Shown here: piece by piece, positions 23,097 to 28,984 of the stretch | Layout of the letters: every line of letters begins with the position of its first letter | How positions within the stretch are numbered: the stretch's first letter is position 1 | Translations under genes and position numbers: made by a program | Assembly: GCA_964630925.1 (NCBI GenBank) | Contig: CAZVZK010000131.1 | Location: 1 to 28,984, forward strand | Length of the DNA stretch: 28,984 nt | Origin: RGDT01 sp964630925 | Lineage (GTDB): Bacteria > Planctomycetota > Planctomycetia > Gemmatales > Gemmataceae | Direction of reading: 5' to 3' | The notes under the pieces: generated by a model | Told to the model about the DNA's origin: nothing | Databases searched by the model: none | The model's input: only the letters and a program-made list of their open reading frames with translations

Positions 23097-24029
23097 GTGA
23101 ACGTCCGCATCACCCCGCAGGCCATCCTCGGGCAGCAGTTGAACAACCTGCGTCGGCAGACCACCGCCCTGGCGACGGCCCAGCGCCAGCTCTCCTCCGG
23201 CATCCGCCTGCTCGCCCCGTCGGACGACCCGGCCGGGATGGCCGCCTACCTGCGTGCCCAGTCCCAGGAGGCCGAGGCCGGCGACCAGCAGGCCGCCACC
23301 AAAGCCGTCCTGAGCCGCCTCCAGCACGGATCCTCGATCCTCACGCAGTCGGGCCAGCTCCTCAACCAGGCGTACCAGATCGCCCTGGAGGGGGCGAACT
23401 CCAACGACCCGGCGGCGAACGAGGCCCTGGCCCAGCAGGTGGACGGCATCCTCGATCAGATGCTGTCGCACGCCAACGAGCAGGCCGACGGGCGTTACCT
23501 TTTCGGAGGCACGGAAACGGGCGGCCCGCCGTTCGCCGTGACGGCGTCGGACACCCAGGGCAACCCGACGGCCATCGTCTACCAGGGGTCGGCGAACCGA
23601 GCCTCGATCCCGCTGGGCGAGGGCCCGCCCGTGGACATGCTGTACACCGGGCAGGAGGTGTTCCAGCGTCCGGGCGCCGGCGACGTGTTCGCCGGCCTGA
23701 TGCGGCTGCGCGACCAGCTGCGGAACGGAGCGGGCCTGAACCCCGGCACCCAGTCGGAGGCCCTGTCGGCGACGGCGGCAGTCATCCAGGCAGGCCTGGA
23801 CACCGTCCTGGGCGCGGTGGGCGAGATGTCCACGTCCCTGCAATCGCTGACGGCCCTGGACGTGCAGCTCGGCGAGGAATCGACGCAGTTGAAGATCCGC
23901 CTGGGCGAGCTGGGCGGCACGGACTTCGCGGCGGCGTTCGTGGAGGCGCAGACGCAGGAGACGCTGCTCCAGGCGACCCTGGCCGTCTCGGCGCGGATCT
24001 TCAGCCAGAACCTGTTGGATTACATCTGA
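23097..24029 (+). CDS. flgL: Flagellar hook-associated protein 3 FlgL
   Basis: A 310-aa flagellin-related junction protein linking FlgK to the filament. GTG start at 23097 with GGGAG 8-10 bases upstream; it is 18 bases after the flgK stop. The N-terminal helix (MNVRITPQAILGQQLNNLRR, TALATAQRQLSSGIRLLAPSDDPAG) and the C-terminal helix ending LLQATLAVSARIFSQNLLDYI are typical. The central GRYLFGGTETGGPPF is the usual FlgL core motif. Last gene of the flagellar cluster; the convergent HEAT-repeat gene ends 25 bases away, with only a loop-less palindrome GGCGGCCGCC (24033-24042) between them. Confidence 0.95.
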   Translation: MNVRITPQAILGQQLNNLRRQTTALATAQRQLSSGIRLLAPSDDPAGMAAYLRAQSQEAEAGDQQAATKAVLSRLQHGSSILTQSGQLLNQAYQIALEGANSNDPAANEALAQQVDGILDQMLSHANEQADGRYLFGGTETGGPPFAVTASDTQGNPTAIVYQGSANRASIPLGEGPPVDMLYTGQEVFQRPGAGDVFAGLMRLRDQLRNGAGLNPGTQSEALSATAAVIQAGLDTVLGAVGEMSTSLQSLTALDVQLGEESTQLKIRLGELGGTDFAAAFVEAQTQETLLQATLAVSARIFSQNLLDYI

Positions 24030-24054
24030 TGCGGCGGCCGCCCGCGCGGTCATC

Positions 24055-24876
24055 TCACTTCCGCAGGATGCGCGCCGCCGCCTCCGCGGCCACCGCACGC
24101 ACGTCCTCGTCCGGGTCCTCCTTCGCCGCCGCCTGCAGCGCCGCCGCCCCCTGCTGCGCCGCCGGGCCCATGCGCCCCAGCGCCTTCGCCGCCGCGATGC
24201 GCACGGCCACGTCCTCGTCGTTCAGATCGCGCACGTACACCCCCACCACCGCCTGGACAGGGGCCACGTCGGGGCCTATCGCCCGGAGGGCCAGCAGCGC
24301 CTGCCGCCGGACGTCCGCGTCCTCGTCGGTGAGGGCGGTCACCAGCGCCGGGGCCGCCGCCCGCGCGTCGATGCCCAGGATCGCCAGCTTCTTGGCGGCC
24401 CGCAGCCGCTCGCCGGCGTCGCGCTCCTTCAGCCCCTTGATCAGGGCCTCGACGTGGGCCGGCGCCCCCGAGTGCCGCAGGATCGCCGCCACGGCCTCGT
24501 CGATGGCCCGGTCCAGGTCGCGGTCCCTGCCGGCGTTCAGGACGAGCGCCGGGACGGCGGGACGGGCGGCGGCGCCCATGCGGCCCAGCGCCGCCACCAC
24601 CGCCTCGTCGAGCTGCAGCGGATAGCCCCGCAGCGGCTGTTCGAGGATGAAGATGAGCCGCGGGACGGCCGAGCGTGCGTGGATCCCCAGCGTCCCGAGG
24701 GTGCGGGCGGCGACGACGCGCGCCTGGAGCGTCTGGGCGCGGGCCGGGTCGTGGATGATGGCGACGAGCCGGCCCGCGAGGAGGGCGTCTGCCGCCTCGC
24801 CGGCGTCCGGGGCCTTCTCGGCGCCGGTGACCAGCAGGGCCAGGCCGACGCACGCCGCCAACCGCAGACGCATCAT
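24055..24876 (-). CDS. Exported HEAT-repeat protein
   Basis: A 273-aa protein. The start is at the paired ATGs 24876/24873 (MMRLRLAACVGLALLVTGAEK), giving a signal peptide or, if cleaved by signal peptidase II, no lipobox is obvious. The mature protein is a run of six or seven HEAT/PBS-lyase-like repeats, for example ARVVAARTLGTLGIHARSAVP, DEAVVAALGRMGAAARPAVPAL, ERLRAAKKLAILGIDARAAAPAL, ADVRRQALLALRAIG and VAVRIAAAKALGRMG, continuing to the C-terminus (EDVRAVAAEAAARILRK). Such arrays form curved helical scaffolds for protein binding. No catalytic part. It does not resemble the other HEAT-repeat protein here outside the repeats, and its partner is unknown. Confidence 0.82.
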   Translation of the reverse strand: MMRLRLAACVGLALLVTGAEKAPDAGEAADALLAGRLVAIIHDPARAQTLQARVVAARTLGTLGIHARSAVPRLIFILEQPLRGYPLQLDEAVVAALGRMGAAARPAVPALVLNAGRDRDLDRAIDEAVAAILRHSGAPAHVEALIKGLKERDAGERLRAAKKLAILGIDARAAAPALVTALTDEDADVRRQALLALRAIGPDVAPVQAVVGVYVRDLNDEDVAVRIAAAKALGRMGPAAQQGAAALQAAAKEDPDEDVRAVAAEAAARILRK

Positions 24877-24954
24877 GCCCACACCCCCCAGGCCGCCGGG
24901 CCGCATCCCCTGTCATCGGCTGCGTTGGGCCCGGCCCTGAAGCGGAATCCGATT

Positions 24955-25030
24955 GGAGCCTGGCGCCTCGTCCGGCGAAGCCCGACGGCGCATGCCAGGC
25001 CCCTCATGCCGGGTTGAGCCGGGCGGATCG
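24955..25030. repeat. Dispersed repeat sharing modules with the element at 9308-9411
   Basis: Contains CGAAGCCCGACG near 24977-24988 and GCCGGGTTGAG near 25009-25019, both found in the nested element near 9.3 kb. A short inverted pair GCCTGGC/GCCAGGC (around 24958 and 24995) frames the first module. The 3' end of the short ORF at 25004-25333 lies in it. Confidence 0.5.
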
Positions 25031-25333
25031 ATGCGCTTCTGGCAAGGAGAGCTTGGCCCCGCACGACGCTGGGCACCACGGGGGTTCGGTGAAAGCCGTG
25101 TTTCCCAGGCTGGGCTCAGCATCCAAGCCTCCTGGCAGCCTCGCGGTGAAGGAAGCCAAAGTGACCGAGGCTTTGGAGAAGATCGCGAGGGATCGGAACG
25201 CCGGCCTTCCTGCCGGAGGGGAAGGCAGCGAGACGCCGCCTTCCTTCTCCGATGCGAACCTCCCGGACACGGCCAGCCAGCCGAGATGGCCGCCGAGGGC
25301 GTGGGCCGCTCCGAACACGATTCGCCTGCTCAT
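25004..25333 (-). pseudogene. Probable 5' remnant of a sulfatase-type gene (signal peptide retained)
   Basis: A 109-aa frame 28 bases downstream of the arylsulfatase, on the same strand, with a strong SD (AGGAGA, 25341-25346) 7 bases before the ATG. Residues 1-30, MSRRIVFGAAHALGGHLGWL then AVSGRFASEK, look like the signal segment of planctomycete sulfatases (recalled, not searched); the intact neighbour has a similar VCGVLGWAVGAGKL. After about residue 40 the sequence has no recognisable domain, no sulfatase active-site motif and a Pro/Ser-rich character, and it ends inside a dispersed repeat. I infer that the body of the gene was lost by deletion or rearrangement. Alternatively it encodes a short exported protein of unknown role. 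Confidence 0.5.
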
Positions 25334-25361
25334 CCTGAGATCTCCTCTGCCGGCCGCTGGA

Positions 25362-27089
<1,728 letters not shown>

Positions 27090-27130
27090 GACTGTTCCCT
27101 CACGCGACTGGCCCTGGGCGGGCCGACGGA

Positions 27131-28762
27131 TCACTCGTCGAAAGCGAACACCCGCTTCCAATCCTTCTTCATGTCCACCATCGTCCACCCGTGCTTCTTC
27201 GCCTCGGCGAAGCCGGCGTCGAGCTTGCCGCTGCTCTTCGGGTGGCGGTCGTAGGCGTACTCGCGTTCGCCGTCAGTGTGGTGGACGATCAGCCCGAAGC
27301 TCGGGCCGGGCCGCGTCGTCGTCCACTGGAGCATGGCCACGTCGCCGTCGGAGTTGCCGAAGCAGGCGATGGGCCGCCGGCCGATCATCTGATGGATGCC
27401 GACGGGCTTGCCCTCCTTGTCGTCGATGAAGGCCACCTCCGGCAGACGCACCAGGGCCGGCTTGCCCTCCCTCAGCTCGAACTTCGTCTTGAAGAGCGTG
27501 CCGACCACCTGCTCCGGCGGGATGCCGTACACGTCCTCCGACCAGACGCGCATGAACTCGGCCCCGCCGCCGGAGACGATGTAGGTCTTGAAGCCGTTCG
27601 CCCGGAGGAGCTTCAACACCTCCTGCATCGGCCGGTACGTCAGATCGGTGTAGGGGCGCTTCCAGCGCGGGTGCCTGGCCGTCTTCAGCCAACCCCGAAC
27701 CTCGGCGTCGAACTCGTCGGTGGTCATCTCTGTGTGGGTGGCGAGGATCAGCTCGACCAGCCCCTTCTTGCCCGACTTGACGAGGGCCGGCAGGTCGCCT
27801 TCCAGCACGGCCTTGAACGGCTGCTTCTCCTTCCATTCGGGGTGCTTCGGGGCCAGCGCCTTGACGCGGTCCAGGGCGAAGGCGAGCTGGAACGGCACCG
27901 GGTTCTCCGGCCAGAGGGTCCCGTCGTTGTCGAAGACGGCGATGCGTTCCGACGGCTTGACGTACCCCTTGCCGCCCTTCTCGGTGACCTTGGCCACGAA
28001 ATCGAGGATCGACTTCTTCGCCGGGCCGTCATTCCACGACGGGAGCGGGTCGGCGGAGGTCCACAGCAGCCTCTGGGCGGTGCCGAAGTCGCCGAGCTGG
28101 TAGACGCTGACCGAGCGGGCCTTGAACGTGAACGCCTCGAACTTCTCCGCCTCGAGTTTGTCGAGGAACGCCCGCGTGCCGACGCCGACGGTCACGTGCG
28201 GGTTGTAGTGCTTCCCCGCGGATTTCGTGACGAAATCGGCCACGTAGGCGGCGAGGCCGGGGGCGAACGCCCCCCCGTCCTTCCGGGGCACGAAGGCCGC
28301 GTCGCCCCCCTTGGCGGCCGTGAAGGGCGCGACGGCGTCGATGATCTTCTTCTGGAAACGGAGAAGGTCCTTCGTCGGCTCGATCACGATCCCCGCCACC
28401 CCGGTCTTCCCGATGGGGATGTCATAATACCCCGTCGCCTTCAGCACCCACGACGTGGGTGCCTCGTCCGCCGTCACCCTGGCGACGGCGGCATGCACCT
28501 TGGCCAGGTCGCGGGTGCGGACGAACGCCTGCAGGACGGTGATGTGCGGGGCGTGGTCTGCGTCGAGGGCGAATCCCTTGGGGAAGTCGGCCCGCAGCCG
28601 GGCGTTGGCCGCCCTGGCCCGGGCGACCATCACGTCGTCCGGGTCGAGCAGGACGTCGACGGCCGTCACCTCGGGGTCGGCCTCCGGAGCAAGCGCCGCC
28701 GCTGTGCAGAACGAGGCCAGCAGGAAGGCGAGGGCGAGAGGCACGCGGGAGGTCGATCTCAT
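27131..28762 (-). CDS. Exported fusion: 2H phosphoesterase (2'-5' RNA ligase-like) plus HAD phosphatase
   Basis: A 543-aa protein. The ATG at 28762 gives a signal peptide (MRSTSRVPLALAFLLASFCTAAALA); the upstream in-frame codons lie in repeat DNA. Residues ~35-235 carry the two H-x-T motifs of the 2H phosphoesterase fold, HIT at 73-75 (HAPHITVLQ) and HVT at 189-191 (NPHVTVGVG), over 110 residues apart as expected; such domains open cyclic phosphates or act on RNA ends. Residues ~250-543 are a HAD phosphatase: motif I FDNDGT (Asp278, Asp280), motif II VSGGG (Ser397) and motif IV GNSDGD at 469-474, resembling phosphoserine-phosphatase-like enzymes. A combined cyclic phosphodiesterase and phosphomonoesterase outside the cytoplasm is the simplest reading (inference). 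It heads the operon with the sulfatase. Confidence 0.85.
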   Translation of the reverse strand: MRSTSRVPLALAFLLASFCTAAALAPEADPEVTAVDVLLDPDDVMVARARAANARLRADFPKGFALDADHAPHITVLQAFVRTRDLAKVHAAVARVTADEAPTSWVLKATGYYDIPIGKTGVAGIVIEPTKDLLRFQKKIIDAVAPFTAAKGGDAAFVPRKDGGAFAPGLAAYVADFVTKSAGKHYNPHVTVGVGTRAFLDKLEAEKFEAFTFKARSVSVYQLGDFGTAQRLLWTSADPLPSWNDGPAKKSILDFVAKVTEKGGKGYVKPSERIAVFDNDGTLWPENPVPFQLAFALDRVKALAPKHPEWKEKQPFKAVLEGDLPALVKSGKKGLVELILATHTEMTTDEFDAEVRGWLKTARHPRWKRPYTDLTYRPMQEVLKLLRANGFKTYIVSGGGAEFMRVWSEDVYGIPPEQVVGTLFKTKFELREGKPALVRLPEVAFIDDKEGKPVGIHQMIGRRPIACFGNSDGDVAMLQWTTTRPGPSFGLIVHHTDGEREYAYDRHPKSSGKLDAGFAEAKKHGWTMVDMKKDWKRVFAFDE

Positions 28763-28796
28763 GGGGGGTCTCTTCGTGGTGGTTGGCCGGGGTGGT

Positions 28797-28940
28797 GAGG
28801 ATTGCATTTCATTTCAGCCCCCCCCCACACAACCTGAAATACACATCCTGGGCGAGGATCGCATCCCAATGGCTGTACTTGGGCGACAGTCACGACGACA
28901 ACCCCTGAAATGCAATCCCCGGGCGGGGATTGCATTTCAG
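28797..28940. repeat. Palindromic 36-base repeat: one perfect, one degenerate and one partial copy
   Basis: A perfect copy at 28905-28940 has 16-bp arms (ctgaaatgcaatcccc and its complement) around GGGC. A degenerate direct copy at 28834-28869 matches it at about 26 of 36 positions and keeps the GGGC centre. A partial copy, containing gattgcatttca, lies at 28798-28817. The gap between the two full copies is 35 bases. The element lies upstream of the 2H-HAD gene. Confidence 0.65.
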
Positions 28941-28984
28941 TCCCTCATGCCGCTGCGCGGCACCCGGAATGATGAAAATGGGGT

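Noticed and set aside
24033..24042. Terminator between flgL and the convergent HEAT-repeat gene
   Set aside because: GGCGGCCGCC is self-complementary but leaves no loop and no T tract; chance is likely in such GC-rich DNA.
22728..24098. Minus-strand 456-residue frame antisense to flgK and flgL
   Set aside because: Shadow of the flagellar genes; low complexity and no start signal.
27191..28798. Plus-strand 535-residue frame antisense to the 2H-HAD fusion
   Set aside because: Shadow frame; the opposite strand carries a signal peptide, two H-x-T motifs and the HAD motifs.
28834..28940. CRISPR array
   Set aside because: Only two full repeat copies, one with about 10 mismatches, irregular distance to the partial copy, a fully palindromic repeat and no cas gene in the window. 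Kept as a repeat.

Overview
The window is GC-rich, densely packed bacterial chromosome that reads as Planctomycetes, most likely Gemmataceae. This rests on gene families seen here: a TIGR02996-type leader domain on a leucine-rich-repeat protein, two DUF1501 proteins, a cytochrome-C/DUF1549/DUF1553 protein, a formylglycine-type arylsulfatase, exported HEAT-repeat proteins and short palindromic repeats between genes. No rRNA, tRNA, transposase or confirmed CRISPR array is visible.

Layout. 1-1280: C-terminal part of a RecD2-like helicase, cut by the window edge. 1281-3318: a sigma-54-type promoter, a small Gly/Tyr-rich secreted protein, then an exported Pro-rich HEAT-repeat protein whose ribosome binding site lies in an inverted repeat. 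3406-4905: TIGR02996/LRR protein. 4929-8162: trehalose synthase-maltokinase fusion. 8167-9231 (minus): exported-or-cytosolic YiiX-like cysteine hydrolase. 9232-9710: gap with a nested inverted repeat. 9711-13303 (minus): two-gene DUF1553-DUF1501 operon. 13381-13510: nested palindromic element. 13587-14316: two small hypothetical genes, the second running into the convergent gene. 14199-15770 (minus): 3-hydroxyanthranilate dioxygenase and ACMSD, two consecutive steps of tryptophan/kynurenine catabolism. 15860-17332 (minus): a second, solitary DUF1501 gene with a good sigma-70 promoter. 17585-18922: enolase-superfamily protein. 19164-24029: flagellar cluster flgI-flgJ-flgN-flgK-flgL. 24055-24876 (minus): a second exported HEAT-repeat protein. 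25004-28762 (minus): an exported operon of a 2H-phosphoesterase/HAD-phosphatase fusion, an arylsulfatase, and a short ORF that looks like the 5' remnant of another sulfatase. 28797-28984: palindromic repeat copies at the window end.

How they fit. The flagellar block encodes P-ring, rod-binding protein, hook-junction export chaperone and the two hook-filament junction proteins, so it is a distal rod/hook-junction assembly module. The HAAO-ACMSD pair channels 3-hydroxyanthranilate to 2-aminomuconate semialdehyde, that is to catabolism rather than NAD synthesis. The 2H-HAD fusion and sulfatase are both exported and appear co-transcribed, which suggests joint attack on phosphate- and sulfate-ester substrates outside the cytoplasm (inference). 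The most unusual items are that fusion, the sigma-54 promoter on the Gly/Tyr-rich protein, the possible RBS-masking hairpin, and several palindromic repeat families, one of them read through in frame inside the helicase gene.
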